Of a DNA stretch of 64,000 bases, positions 28,328-40,523 are shown piece by piece. Source of the stretch: Chrysomallon squamiferum (Eukaryota > Mollusca > Gastropoda > Neomphalida > Peltospiridae). The notes beneath the pieces are model-generated. The model was not told where the DNA came from, ran no database searches, and saw nothing but the letters and a program-made list of their open reading frames with translations. The stretch spans positions 40,649,251-40,713,250 of the forward strand of contig CM022670.1 in NCBI GenBank assembly GCA_012295275.1, given 5' to 3'. Within the stretch, counting starts at the first letter, position 1. Each line of letters starts with the position of its first letter. The translations under genes were made by a program, and so were the position numbers.

Positions 28328-28593
28328 TTTTCTATAATTTTCGTCATTTTAATTGTTGGAAGAATTTTAAAGAACATAATAAAATTTAAAAAATTTATAT
28401 AATGTCCTATAATTGTAATGAATATAAATACTTTTAATATGTAATATTTTTTTATTATTATTTATTATTTTCATTTTTATTATTTGTTTATTTATTATTA
28501 TTATTATTATTATTACTATTAATTTTTTTTGTTTTTGTTTTCTGGCAGGCTATAACAATGACAGAAGAAGCCATAGACCTGCAAAATAAATAA
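21027..28593 (+). CDS. EF-hand-like, charged-helix protein with a dynein stalk/microtubule-binding-like tip
   Basis: Coding exons: 21027-21173, 22042-22214, 22919-23100, 23460-23557, 24057-24108, 24682-24731, 25178-25270, 25509-25641, 26109-26276, 26924-27204, 27691-27876, 28549-28593; 535 residues, all junctions in phase. Residues 1-150 hold two degenerate EF-hand-like loops (from D21 and D94) that lack the usual final Glu. Residues 155-309 are almost only E, K, R and Q, spread over several small exons, as in single alpha-helix or coiled-coil rods. Residues 366-530 resemble the stalk of dynein heavy chains: a helix leading to SYQNPPVIVHTVMTVTFLLL (dynein has N/S-P-P then V-M-x-A-V-x-x-L-L-G), then DWKAVQAL, then SAGAATFYVWAITM (dynein: S-x-A-A-x-x-L-x-x-W-V-x-A-M). 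The protein ends 14 residues after that Trp (W521), so the return stalk helix and all AAA motor modules are absent. A role on microtubules or axonemes is inference. Not recognised as a named gene. Confidence 0.82.
25335..25405. repeat. (AC)n microsatellite
   Basis: Long perfect CA/AC run in the intron between coding exons 7 and 8 of the EF-hand/stalk gene. The apparent open frames across it are artefacts of the repeat. Confidence 0.95.
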
Positions 28594-28894
28594 TCCTGTT
28601 GTGATTACTGATGTGGAAGTTGACTGACTTACTGCAAGAACTGACAAATTTGCACTTATTAAATATTGACTGTTGCATGGAACACAGCTGATGCCAGGTA
28701 TTTTCAAAATAATAGACGTGCAGACCTTTATTGTGACTTTGATAGCAGACATTTCTGTGATTAATAAGATAAAAAATTTAGATTTTTACAAGCAGATTAT
28801 TTTTACAACTACATGTATCTTGTAAAAGAAAACAGTGTTTTGCCAGTTATACTTTAGAACATATTAACATTTTTATATTTCTGTTTTATTCACA

Positions 28895-28900
28895 AATAAA
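28895..28900 (+). terminator. Candidate poly(A) signal
   Basis: AATAAA about 300 bases after the stop codon of the EF-hand/stalk gene. A second AATAAA lies at 29261-29266. Confidence 0.5.
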
Positions 28901-30977
28901 ATCTTAATTAAGTTTTTGAGGTTATTTGCAGATTACATAACTCAGAAATTAGTTTTAAAAATATACAAAATACCAGTATAAAAAAAAAATTATAATAAAT
29001 AATATATAATATTTAAAAAAAATTAAAATCTTTTTAAATGTTAATAAAAATACATTTCATTATTTATTTATTTTTTGGAGGGGAGGGGCCAGATAGTAAT
29101 ATATTCTATGGCAGTTTTCTCCACTCTCAAGTTTTATTGATATTTAAAAAAAAAAATTCATTTAACTGTTCCTTTATGCACCAATATTAATCCATATGGC
29201 ATAAATATACCATGAAGTTTTATCTTTACTTATTTTTATAGAAAATTTTATAATGATGTAAATAAAGTTTTCTTCATTGCATGAGACAAATATTTGGATT
29301 TTTGTGATAAAGTATTTAATCTGTGAAAATACATCTGTGATATATTGTTATTGACATTTTTCATAAATATTTGTCAGGAGAACAGTGTTAAAAATTAATT
29401 GTTTTATTAATTTAAACTGCTGATTAATAGTATCCGTCCATATTTTCAGTTGTGTTATTTTTATAACTGGGCAGGTCCTCATGTGCAGGTCACATTTGAT
29501 GTACAAAATTTCTTTAAATAAAATATTAAACAAAAACATTCTTCTATTTTTACTGTTATTATTTTAATTTTTTCTTGTTGTTGCTGTTGTTGTTATTGTT
29601 TTATTTAGCTAGAAAATTTTGATGCATCATTAATGGCTTTCCAAGAAGATCTGATGAATGATATTTATAAACATTTTTGAGAATATTGAAAAGTTACATA
29701 TATATTAATGTATTATGAAGTAAACTTGTGTTTAATTATTAAATGAATTTGTTGAAATTGTTTTAAAGAACCCGTATTAGTTTTGATATTTATGAATTAA
29801 TAACTGCTTTGCTGCTTCAGTGATTTTGTAATAACATTTTTAATATTTAGTTGTTATAATCTAACAGAAAAAAAAATATAAAAAAATAAATGGGCTACAT
29901 TAAAATAATAAATAAATAAATAAATAAATAAATTATATCTTATACCATATGCAGGAATGTACATCATGGAATTAATCTTCAACAAATATAATTTTCCACA
30001 TGACACCTGAAGATATTTCAATATTAATTGTGTGTGTGTGTGTGTGTGTGTGTGTAAGTATATATATAAATATATATCTTAAAAAAGAAATCTGCTGTCA
30101 TTTTGTTAGCTAGGCAGCAAAAGATCATTTCTTTGAGTCTAAATATTGTATTAGTATGTCATGACTCTTTGAATAATTCAAGGATTTGTTCAAGTAACAA
30201 TGAATGCTTTATTTCTAATATACACCTTCTAATGAAGACAAGAAAGATAATAAAGTAAAAATATTTTTGGTGATATAAGAACTTTTATTTATTATAAGTA
30301 AATTGCACCTGAAATAACATGACAATGCAGAACAAGCATGATACAGATGTGTAAAGAAAAGTCATTGCATTCTGTTTACTGATATGATAAACACTAGATA
30401 TGGAAATAAAATATGGTCAATTGCATTGTAATTTTAAGGATACATCAAACAATACTATCAATATTTAACAATGTGACTTTACACATATCATTCGTGTAGT
30501 ACTAACATTTAATAGAGAATCTGGGGAATGTATTCCAAATGGGTTACTCCTTCCTAAAACCTAAAAAGTAAGAGTAAGCTATTCTCTCAGCATTAGAATA
30601 TATTTCATGTTTTTAATGTTCTTGTCACAGTTCAATATTTTAATATTGTAAATGATCTATAGTATTATTTGTATATATCCTTGTTTGTTGCATTGATAGG
30701 CATGTTATTATGTTGCACATCATTAAATAATAAAAGTAAATGGATGAATATAATATAACATAGAAAATAAACATAAAATAAGTGCTCCTAGAAAATATAA
30801 CGAAATTATAGTTTTTCATGACTGTTTAAAATAATAATAATAATCATAAGAAGAATAACAATAATATAAATAATAAATAAATAATTAATTAATTAATTAT
30901 CCTTTCCCATAATAAAATGGCAATAATTAATAAATAAATCAAATTAATTCAATTATCCTTTCAAATAAAATGTCAGA

Positions 30978-30978
30978 A

Positions 30979-31044
<66 letters not shown>
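30978..31044. repeat. (TAA)n microsatellite
   Basis: About 22 TAA units just downstream of the TGF-beta ligand stop codon. Confidence 0.95.
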
Positions 31045-31056
<12 letters not shown>

Positions 31057-31120
31057 AAAAAAGATGAGAAAAGAAAAGACTAACTGATCTTGCTACTGAA
31101 AGTTTTTCAACTACAGAAGC

Positions 31121-34100
31121 TCACAAACATCCACATTCTTCAATAGCTATGTTCGGTACGTGTGCACTTTTGATGACACCTTCGTTGTCCACGTACAGCA
31201 TTGACAATGTTTTCAACACCACTGGTCCGCAGCATGGCTCCAGCGAGGATCGCAGCGACTGATCTATAGCATCGTCACGCCAGCGTACACCCTGAATGAG
31301 CCGAGTGTGATTGTAGTACCCAGTCACAGCAACTGATAAAGAAAGAAACAAGTTATTTAAGATATTGCATATAAAAACCATGGTGAGGCAATTTATTGAC
31401 AATGAGAGAGAAAAATCTGCTGTCAGATATTTTTATGTTTTCTCATTATAAAAGGAACATACAATTTAACTGTTCAGGCACTGGAAACAGGACAACCAGA
31501 GTAACGAGAACAATTGATATCCAGGTAATTGATACCATCATCCTAATACTGAATCTCAACCATCTCTTTGATTTATGGGGGGAAAAAATAGACTGGATTT
31601 CTCTTGTACATGATCCGTTAAGAATAATAGTTTTTATATTCATAAGGCTATGCCTCTAACTAAACAGATTTTGACATCACTACTGGGTAAATACATAACT
31701 TGAATGTTCAGGAGAGCAGAAATATAATTTTCTCGTTCTTTATTGACATTGTGAGTATTATCATTAGACAGAAATAAAACCTGATAATTATGAAACAAAA
31801 CCTATCTTTTGGAAACTTGTCAGTTTTGTGCTATCTGAAAAGGATCTAAAACTGGTTCATATTTTAGGACAGCCAACAATATTATCTGAGTATTATCAAA
31901 TTAAAATTAACTTTTCAGGTCAGAACATAATTACATTTTTTGAAATTGAAACTAATTGTGATTTAGAATGTTTGAAAAGCCTTGTTAAAATTGAATCAGA
32001 AGGTTAATATTAATGTTTAGCCAGATTCTGTTCTAGTCTAAAAACAGATTCAAAATGACATTATTCTCTGGAGAAAAAAAATATAAATATCTATTTTGCA
32101 TTTTTATTTTCTGTTGTATAAATTATAGTTTTTCCACACTTTAGATAACCAGTAGACAGATTGTCTAGAATGAACCATACACTCACCATTACATGAACCA
32201 GTACAGTAGTTGGCCCAAATTCCTCTTGGCTGTATAATTCTGTACATCTCTATGTCGTGGAAAGTGATGTAGAAATCCATTTTACAACACATATCTGTCC
32301 CCACACTGCAATCCAGCCCTCTCTTCAGACGTCTTCTAGAGACTGGCTGCACCCGTACAACCAGCATTGGTCTGTAAATACCTTTAGTGCCGAAGATGTC
32401 CCTGTGTTTTGTCTGCATGCAGCTCTTGCATTTCACCTGCAGAGCACCACTCCAGATTTCTGGCTGAGCAATCCACCGAGTAACTGTCTTCTCTATTGGA
32501 AAGGACACCCATCCCTCTTTGACGTCTGTCTCCAGTCTGGTCACCATGTTCAGTGGCCTCAGTTTTCGTCTGCCAGATTTTTCCAGCTCGGACACCAGAA
32601 TTGTTTGCTGGCCATCATTGCCATCTCTGAATTTGTAGACTAAAAGTTCGGCTGTGGTGATTTTCCCTTCAATCTTGTTCTTGTAGTCGAATTTGTAACA
32701 CCCAGTGGACTTGCGATGAGCACATGTGTGAGTGACTGAAACAGAAAAAATTTGTTTTATCTGAGAAAAGTTTTGAAAGTTAATTTCTGCTACTTTTAAA
32801 CCTAATGGCTGTTATTTAATATAGATCAAGTTGCTGTTAATTAATTCAGTTTATAAGAGAGAAGTGAAGGGAGGGAGAGAGAGAGAGAGAAAAAAGAACA
32901 TGACATGATAAATAAAAGGTAGAGAGAAAAAAAGGAAAGATAGAAGAGGAAAGTAAAACTGGAAAGAAGATCGAAGAGAGAGAGAGAAGAAGTTAGATTA
33001 AATATGGATGGTCAAGTAAAGACACTAATTAGAAAGTTCTGTTTGGGAAAATTTAAATAAAGTATCCTTGTTTTAAATCTCAACCACTGAACTAGAAAAT
33101 CTCATGACAAAAAACAAATTTGAAGAAACTTGATTTAACTGGTCTGTTTATTTTTTTTACCTGTTCAGAAAGGACTGAAAGGCCTATTTATACTGAGATT
33201 TATGGGTATTGATAGAAATGTAATTAGGTGCTGTATTCATAAGTTGTCACGCTTTGGGATATGACTGATTTCGGTGTCAACATAACAAATGGTGAAAGCT
33301 GATGCAATCCAGTTTTACTGTATAGGTCCAGTCTAATAACAAAACTGTTTTCAGGCAAAGAGATCAAACTACTCCCACACACCTGATCAACATCAACCGC
33401 AGAATGTTTTTCAAGGACAAGATGGCTTACTTTTCATCAGAGGTAGTTTTTGAAACATAAATTTTATGTCAAGCACATTAACAACTATTTCATCAGACTA
33501 AATACTAAATGTAGTTATATATATATATATAAAAGCTTTGACTGACAGTTTGAATAATATACATATCTAACATACCCCAAAAACACACACTCACATACAA
33601 CAGACACATCTAGGAGAGCACACATTACAACATAAAAAAAATATTCATGTACTATTGCATGCATGTACATACATACATATATACATTATAATCCATATAT
33701 TATATACATATACAAACATAAATAATGTATTTGCCACTGTTCTAAATAACCAATACACATTAATGAGGTGAAACTCACTTGTAATAAATATTAACAAATT
33801 AAACAAATTACCAGATTAAACAAATATTAATCAGTCTAAGCTGGGTCAGTATTTACATATGTAAGTTTACATACACTGACATGGTACCTTTCTGGATTCA
33901 CATACAGCATATATGACACAAATCTCACACACACATGCATGAACATACACATGTCTCACATGCCTCATTATCTGTATGTCAGATAAAAACACAATTCAAT
34001 AGAAATCTTTTCAGTTTAAATACAATTTCTAATACACACACACACACACACATGTACATTTATTTTTCTTCAAAGTTACTTTTTTATTTGTTATTAGCAA

Positions 34101-34214
34101 CCAATATTGGCAAATAATCAAGTTTAATAGTTAAGTAATGAGGCAATACGGATTGGTGATATTTCCTCTGTTATCTAGAGGTTTTTATGAACATATATGT
34201 AATAATAATAATAA

Positions 34215-34255
<41 letters not shown>

Positions 34256-35437
34256 ATAAAGAAGATTTTAAATTAATTTTATGACTTTATATTTATAAAG
34301 TGATAATAAAATGGATTTGTAAATACAATATATATTTCATTATTTGTAGAAGCATCAACTAATACTAAAAATAATAAAGTTTAAAAATAAAACAATAGTA
34401 TAAACACAGACACACACACACAAACATACACACACACAAATAAACACACAATTTTTTTAAACATTCAACAAATGAACAATAAAAAATTATAAATCAGTCA
34501 ATAAATAAATTTACAAAACTGATAAAAGCATTTTATGAATGATAAATGAAATGGTTATATTTAATTAAAGAAATGAATTAAGTATTTCAAACATACCATC
34601 ATGTCCCAAGATAAAGATTTCTACAGTTTTGGCATAAAAATTATCATCTTCCTTTTCTGACTCATCATCTTGGAACAGCCTCTGAAGTAACTTCTTTGGA
34701 AGTTTTGCTGGAGTTTCTCGTAGTTTGGGTGCGTTCTCCAGTCTCAGTTTTTGTACCAGCTGTTGTTTCAGCGAGTTGCGACGATTTAACTGCAGCTGCA
34801 TCATCGTCATCTTCATCTGTCGACATCTTGGACAGTCTTCCAGTTCGTCTTTGTCTTTTATGATTGGTCGATTTTTATTAACGTCTGCGACGATTGGTCG
34901 TTTGAAGTTTTTAATGTATTCAGTTTTACTTCTCGATTTTGCTTTCATTTTGTGCTTTTTGTCGTATTTTCTTCTATAAAATTCACTTTTAGCAAAGAAT
35001 TTGTCTATCTTTTTATAAGGCCTGTTTAACTCCATTTCCGAAACTGGTATCCTTCGTCTTGTATTACTGGAAGTCGATGAATATTTATTATTCGTCGTTG
35101 ATATAATAGGCTTGCTGGTTGTAGTTGATTCTGTTAATGTTATTGGTACATGTGTTCTAACCGTTTCCATTACATTTACCGAAGACGTTGTTAAAGTTGA
35201 ATTCGTGGCCGACTTTCCTGTTTCATCAAGTGCCGTAGTCGTGTTTCTCTCATTAACGTTTTTACTCGTTTTCTTCACAGACGAACTGGCTGAAAAATAT
35301 TTACTGGAATTATCCACTACTGTTTCTTCTTGCACTTTGGCAGTCTCTGGTTCTTTTGAAGATTTTACAGCGACTAGGTCTGTCGGCGAGGGCAGCACCA
35401 AACAGATAATCAGATATATTAAAACAAAGGTATGCAT
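31121..35437 (-). CDS. TGF-beta superfamily ligand precursor (activin/TGF-beta-like, nine cysteines)
   Basis: Coding exons: 34597-35437, 32187-32735, 31121-31332; 533 residues. The N-terminus is a hydrophobic signal peptide (MHTFVLIYLIICLVLPSP). A prodomain of about 419 residues follows, Ser/Thr-rich and then very basic; its later part has the ITTAELLVYKF strand typical of TGF-beta prodomains. A furin-type site, RRRLKR, precedes the mature domain of 114 residues, which starts GLDC. The mature part has C, CC, NYCTGSC, PCC and a terminal CGC: nine cysteines, as in TGF-beta and activin/inhibin-beta ligands rather than the seven of BMPs. The usual GW-x-x-WI-x-x-P segment is replaced by IEMYRIIQP, so the ligand is divergent. 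The expected form is a secreted disulfide-linked dimer acting on type I/II receptor kinases. Activin-, myostatin- or maverick-like placement is undecided. Confidence 0.92.
32866..32995. repeat. Purine-rich (GA)-biased tract
   Basis: Degenerate GA/GAA-rich stretch in TGF-beta ligand intron 1, with GA dinucleotide cores. Confidence 0.7.
34201..34257. repeat. (TAA)n/(TAG)n compound microsatellite
   Basis: A short TAA run changes into about 13 TAG units inside TGF-beta ligand intron 1. Confidence 0.9.
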
Positions 35438-35700
35438 AGTAAACTTCGATATTTAGTCATATATCTGCTGAAGATATCCTTAGAAGTTCATTCAGTTATA
35501 TCCACCTGGATCGCAGACGTCAAAAATCCAATTAACTGAAGACAGACTAGAACACAGACCACCGAGTGTTGACGATCTGATCTCGACCAATAGCGTCTCT
35601 CCGAAGTTTATTTGTGTTCCCTCATAGCTGCTCTGCATTCAGACTGCAGTCACAAACTAGCAAATTGCGTAGGGGACGAATTACATGCTCCACCCCGAAC
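35438..35700 (-). promoter_or_regulatory. 5' UTR and promoter region of the TGF-beta ligand gene
   Basis: Upstream of the start codon the base composition becomes more balanced than in the surrounding AT-rich DNA. An ATTGG (inverted CCAAT) element on the gene strand lies near 35586-35590. No clear TATA box or start site can be assigned. Confidence 0.4.
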
Positions 35701-35957
35701 CTGTTGATGAATAAACTATATATATATATATTTTTTTAATAATATTATTATTATTATTATTAGCGTGCCCTATTAAACTATGACTCATTTTAGCTTTTCT
35801 CAAACAGTCTACAATGCTTTAGTTATCTGAAAAAGGTAAATTACAGAGGCCTATCTTTAATTTAGAATGGGTGAAACTTAAGATATGTCTTTGAGTGGTT
35901 TGGCTATATAGTTAAGTAAGAATAATATTGCTTAATCGCCTGAGAATGTCTTTGTAT

Positions 35958-36010
<53 letters not shown>

Positions 36011-36029
36011 TGTGTGTGTGTATATATAT

Positions 36030-36083
<54 letters not shown>
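35958..36083. repeat. (CA)n-(GT)n-(TA)n-(GA)n compound microsatellite
   Basis: CA run to about 36007, then a short GT run complementary to it, a TA run, then a GA run. The adjacent CA and GT blocks can form a hairpin. Confidence 0.95.
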
Positions 36084-36087
<4 letters not shown>

Positions 36088-36436
36088 ACAGTATACCTAA
36101 ACGAATAAAGTTACCAGTTAATAAATATCAGTACAACCTCCCCTAACACCTCTCAGATCTACCCTTAAAAAAAAAGAAAAAGAAAAAAAGCTGGCACTCA
36201 TTCATATAAAAGGATATAGGAAATGTAGCGGAAAATTATTGACAGGAAATAATTATGCCGACCTTTGATTCTTCTGTCAACGTTGGGCTGTGACTGTATT
36301 GGTGTTTATTGCATATCTACACATACTATACGACATTATAGAACGACCAAGTGCTTGCTTGAATAGAAAAATTGTATGATAAAAATAAACAGTTAAATTG
36401 AGACAGTCTCTTCGCGAGCTGTGGAAATGTTAGGTA

Positions 36437-36590
36437 AACACTATTTAACGTCCACGTGAATTGATTTGAAATAATAGGTTACAAAGGGGCGAATGTTTTT
36501 TCATGCATGTACCATGACAGTATTGCAGTATACTATTATAGAAGAATGAACAGAATATGAGGTTTTAGTAATATTATTTAATTTATTTAC
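36437..36590. repeat. Dispersed repeat copy 1 (intergenic)
   Basis: Similar along its whole length, in the same orientation, to 39736-39867: both contain CCACGTGAATT, TTTGAAATAATA, TACAAAGG, GTACCATGA and TTTTAGTAATATTATT in the same order. Copy 1 has about ten extra bases after GCGAATG. Confidence 0.8.
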
Positions 36591-37333
36591 TACTACTACT
36601 ACTATTTTTTATTATTTTTATTTTTAAATCAAACGTTTATTACAATAATAATTTGTTTTGCCGATTTCTCATGTTCATAAGCACTGATGACATAAAAGAA
36701 TAAAGTAATTAATAACTGCATTTGGTTTTAGCTGTGTTTTTGATTTTTTATTTTTTTGGTTATTATTATTGTTCAATTTCATACTTTTTCGAATAATATT
36801 TTGTTTATCTTCCTAAAATGACCCAGATACCAAATTTGATATTTGTGTTACCTTGACTTTGTGTCACAGTCCTGAATTTTTATTTGACAACGTGCATAAT
36901 TACCTATCAAAAAAGAATTAAACAAATATGGCTTATTATGACATTTTATAAATGTTTCACGATTCGAGTCCATACTCGACATTCAGTTTAGAAATTACTT
37001 AAACAGTTATGCAGACGGCATATTAGTCCATAAAAGGCCAACGTACGTGCATGTATTCACACACATAATTATGTGCCTTCGTGAGCATAAACCTCAACAT
37101 GCTTTTAGAGACTTAACCGAGTCGGAGTGGAATTGTTGCATCAGCACATTTGACTGCGACTCTCTACGTACAAGTGTTACTCGAATATCAGTTAATGCGA
37201 ATAACATAACAAAACACTATAAAGCTTGACATTACACTTTTCTGCTATACTTACTTTTCTGAGCATGATTACAAGTATGTGCGCGTCTAAGATTGTGTAT
37301 TTGTGTATAGAAGTGTATGTATGTGTATATATG

Positions 37334-37371
<38 letters not shown>

Positions 37372-38251
37372 CACACACACGAGTGTATTTGTATTATGTA
37401 TGCCTATGTATATGTATGAATGTATGTGTGTGTGCATGTATGTATGTATGTATATGAATATAAGTACATGTTTATACGTGAATATAAGTGTAATTTAAGA
37501 ACGGAATATGCATTCAGATACCTACTGCAATACATAACAAGAAGAAAACCTTCATTATAATTCATATGGATGATACAAATCAATGAACAGTCAATAGAGT
37601 AAAATTAAAGAAGAGATATAGTTGCAAAACTGTGACATCAAAGGTTTGAAAATAATACATTTTTCAAGTATCAGACGGCACACAAAAGGATTAATTTACG
37701 AAAATTCTCGAATGGAATAAGATACATCGTCACCAAATCATCCTCTGCTTGATGTCCACACTATCAAATTATTTCATTTGTCCTCACGACACATTTTAGT
37801 TTTTCGATGTAAAAGACCCCCTCGCTTTCGCAGGTGTGTAACGTTCTGTAACAGAGTCGGACTGGTGAGTACCCAGACACTAAGGTAGGTGTGTGCCCGC
37901 GTTGTTTTCGGTTGACCTGTCGCAGCCGAGAAATCACAAGTACGTGTTCAATAGGCTTAGTTTAATGTGTGCTGTGTTCTTCGTTCTGCCGAATCATCAC
38001 AAAATCAGTCACAGAGAAGTGGATTAACGTCATCTGGTAGTAGCATGACACCGTGTCTGCGTGAAAACAGAACCAAGAAAACGTCTAAGTTGTCACCGTA
38101 TCGTGATGTTTTTTTTCTTGTTTTTTTTTTTTTTATTTTGTTTGGGGTTGGGTGGGTGGGTTTAAAAGGTTGTTGGGTGCTTCTCTGCTCCATTTTAGTC
38201 GTAGGTCTGTCTGTTTGGGTTTACAGGGATCTGTACTGCTTCGTTTTAGCA

Positions 38252-38285
38252 CTCTCTCTCTGTGTGTGTGTGTGTGTGTGTGTGT
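38252..38285. repeat. (GT)n microsatellite
   Basis: CT then GT dinucleotide run in the intergenic region. Confidence 0.9.
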
Positions 38286-38382
38286 TTATATGACGAAGAA
38301 CTTAAAAAAATATTTTAAAACGAAAGGTTCACTGGGTGAATTTGGAAACAGTAAAATAAGAATTGAAAAAAAAAAAAAAAAA

Positions 38383-38421
<39 letters not shown>

Positions 38422-38428
38422 GAGAGAA
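38383..38428. repeat. (GA)n microsatellite
   Basis: GA dinucleotide run following a poly(A) tract. Confidence 0.9.
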
Positions 38429-39425
38429 ATTTTAATCTAAATATATTTCAGCAAGTATGTTTTCGATATAAAACAAAAGTTTTAAGCTTCAGTAAATGTA
38501 ATCTTCTGAAAGACATGTCAGTATAATTTATATTATATATAAAAAACAGCTTGCATATTAATAAATATTTCATAAACGCAACACAGCTAACCATCCTGTC
38601 TGACTAGAATCCATTGTTCACATGTACTGAATCTACTTCTGCAAGTTGTTTGAAAACTTCTCATTGTTTCGTTCAAGTTCATTCATATTGTTTTAGTTCT
38701 TCACAATGTTCAAAATAAGACCCGTTTGGTGCTAACTGTAACCAGTCTAATCCTTACTCTAACACCAGCCAAGAGTTGCCTCCCCTACACGCCCCCAAAA
38801 TAAAGCACTATGCATTAATCAATAAATAAAATTAATATTTCTATATAAATAAATAAAGTATGACCATATCCAATCAGCCAGTAAATCGTTTTTAAAGAAA
38901 ATGTTAAGCAGGATATACAAAACTGCTGTTTGTTAACTTAACAGTGCGGATCTAAATATTTGCTACTTTTAACACATACTCAGCTGACATCCAGTTCGTG
39001 AGATATTGTTGTACCATCTTAAAACATATCAGCTACAATATTTTCTTTTAATGCAACTGAAAATTTAGTTTGGCAAAATTCATTTGTCGCTAAAAGTGTT
39101 TGACATTTTCATTTGACATAAAATCTTATGAAAATGGTTATAAAATTCACGTATATTTTCCTCAATGGTCCACATTTGTTTCTAGTTTGTTGAAAAACAT
39201 CTCTCAGTTTTTATCATCAGATTTCCCCATACTGAACACGATTTTCAATATAAAAAAAATATCAAATTAAATTATATAGAATCACTTTCAAAGAGTTATC
39301 CTTTTTTCTTTTTTAACAGGGCTAAAAATATTCTTACGTAGAAAAGTCATGGTTTTTTTTTTTCTTTTTAAAAAAGATTCAAGGCATTTGTGACTGTCCT
39401 TTACATCGGCACTTACAACTACAGC

Positions 39426-40448
39426 TCAGACAACAGCCACCCCAGCCTCGCATCGGCTCGTTGGCATGACACTGAGTTCTGTCCAGGAGTCTGTCACTGG
39501 ATTGTAACACTCCATGGAGTTGAGGGTTGCAGGTGGAGTGTGCATGTTTGAGAATGTGCGACCTCCGATCACATACAACAGTCCATTGACAGCTGCAACA
39601 CAGGGTCCAGCTCTGCGAGTTTTCATGCTGGGAATGTCTGACCATGAATTCTAAAAGAAAAAAAAAAACATTTCTTGAAAATAATGATGTTGATAATGAG
39701 ATGATGATGATGATGATGGCAACATCAATAATTATAACACTATTTAATGTCCACGTGAATTAATTTGAAATAATAAGTTACAAAGGTGCAAATGTGTACC
39801 ATGATAGTATTGCAGTGTATTATTTCAGAAGAATCAAAAGAATGTTAGATTTTAGTAATATTATTTTATTTATTAATTTTTATTAATAATAAATAACAGC
39901 AAAAACAAAAATAACAAAAAATGGTGATCACAACAACAACAACAATCTTAGTAATAATAACTTTTATTTATATTATCATTTTACTTTAATGTACAAAATA
40001 CTTTGAAACATCAACTGCTGATAAACTTAATTACTTTCATTTAATATAACTGTTTTCTTCTTACTTACTGTTTTGATGCAGTATTTTTCCACTGTGTTCA
40101 GAGAGCCCTCATGTTCGTTCCAACCACCGACAGCATAAAGAAAACCATCCATGGCTGCCACCCCAACATAGGCGCGTCTGCTTCTCATGTTTTGTAAGTG
40201 TTCCCAGATTCCAGTCACAGGGTTGTACTGGTCACACAGCTTCAGCTCAGTGCCTGGGTCACTGAATCCTCCAAGAATGTAGATTAAGTCTAGCATGAAT
40301 GAAAACATTATTTTTATTAATGATTTGAAAGATGGTGGATAGTACAGTTTAACCAATTTTGAGATATTTCAAATAATTTTATATATATATATATATATAT
40401 ATCCACACATTTTAATCTATTCCAAGCAGAGTTTCTTTAAATTACCAA

Positions 40449-40523
<75 letters not shown>

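Larger units (their letters stand above)
28594..31120. other. Convergent intergenic region with 3' UTRs
   Basis: Holds the 3' UTR of the EF-hand/stalk gene, with AATAAA signals at 28895-28900 and 29261-29266, and on the other strand that of the TGF-beta gene (AATAAATAAA read on the - strand near 30284-30293). The rest is AT-rich, with a GT run at about 30028-30054 and a TAA array at 30978-31044. No further exon was seen. Confidence 0.6.
35438..39425. other. Intergenic region between the TGF-beta ligand and IPP genes
   Basis: No coding exon was supported. Contents: the TGF-beta promoter on the left, the CA/GT/GA compound repeat at 35958-36083, one copy of a dispersed repeat at 36437-36590, a CA/TA compound run near 37316-37380, a small GC-richer island at about 37795-38060, GT and GA runs at 38252-38428, and the presumed IPP 3' UTR on the right. 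Confidence 0.55.

Noticed and set aside
34725-35456. + strand frames of 84 and 114 codons
   Set aside because: Antisense of TGF-beta ligand exon 1.
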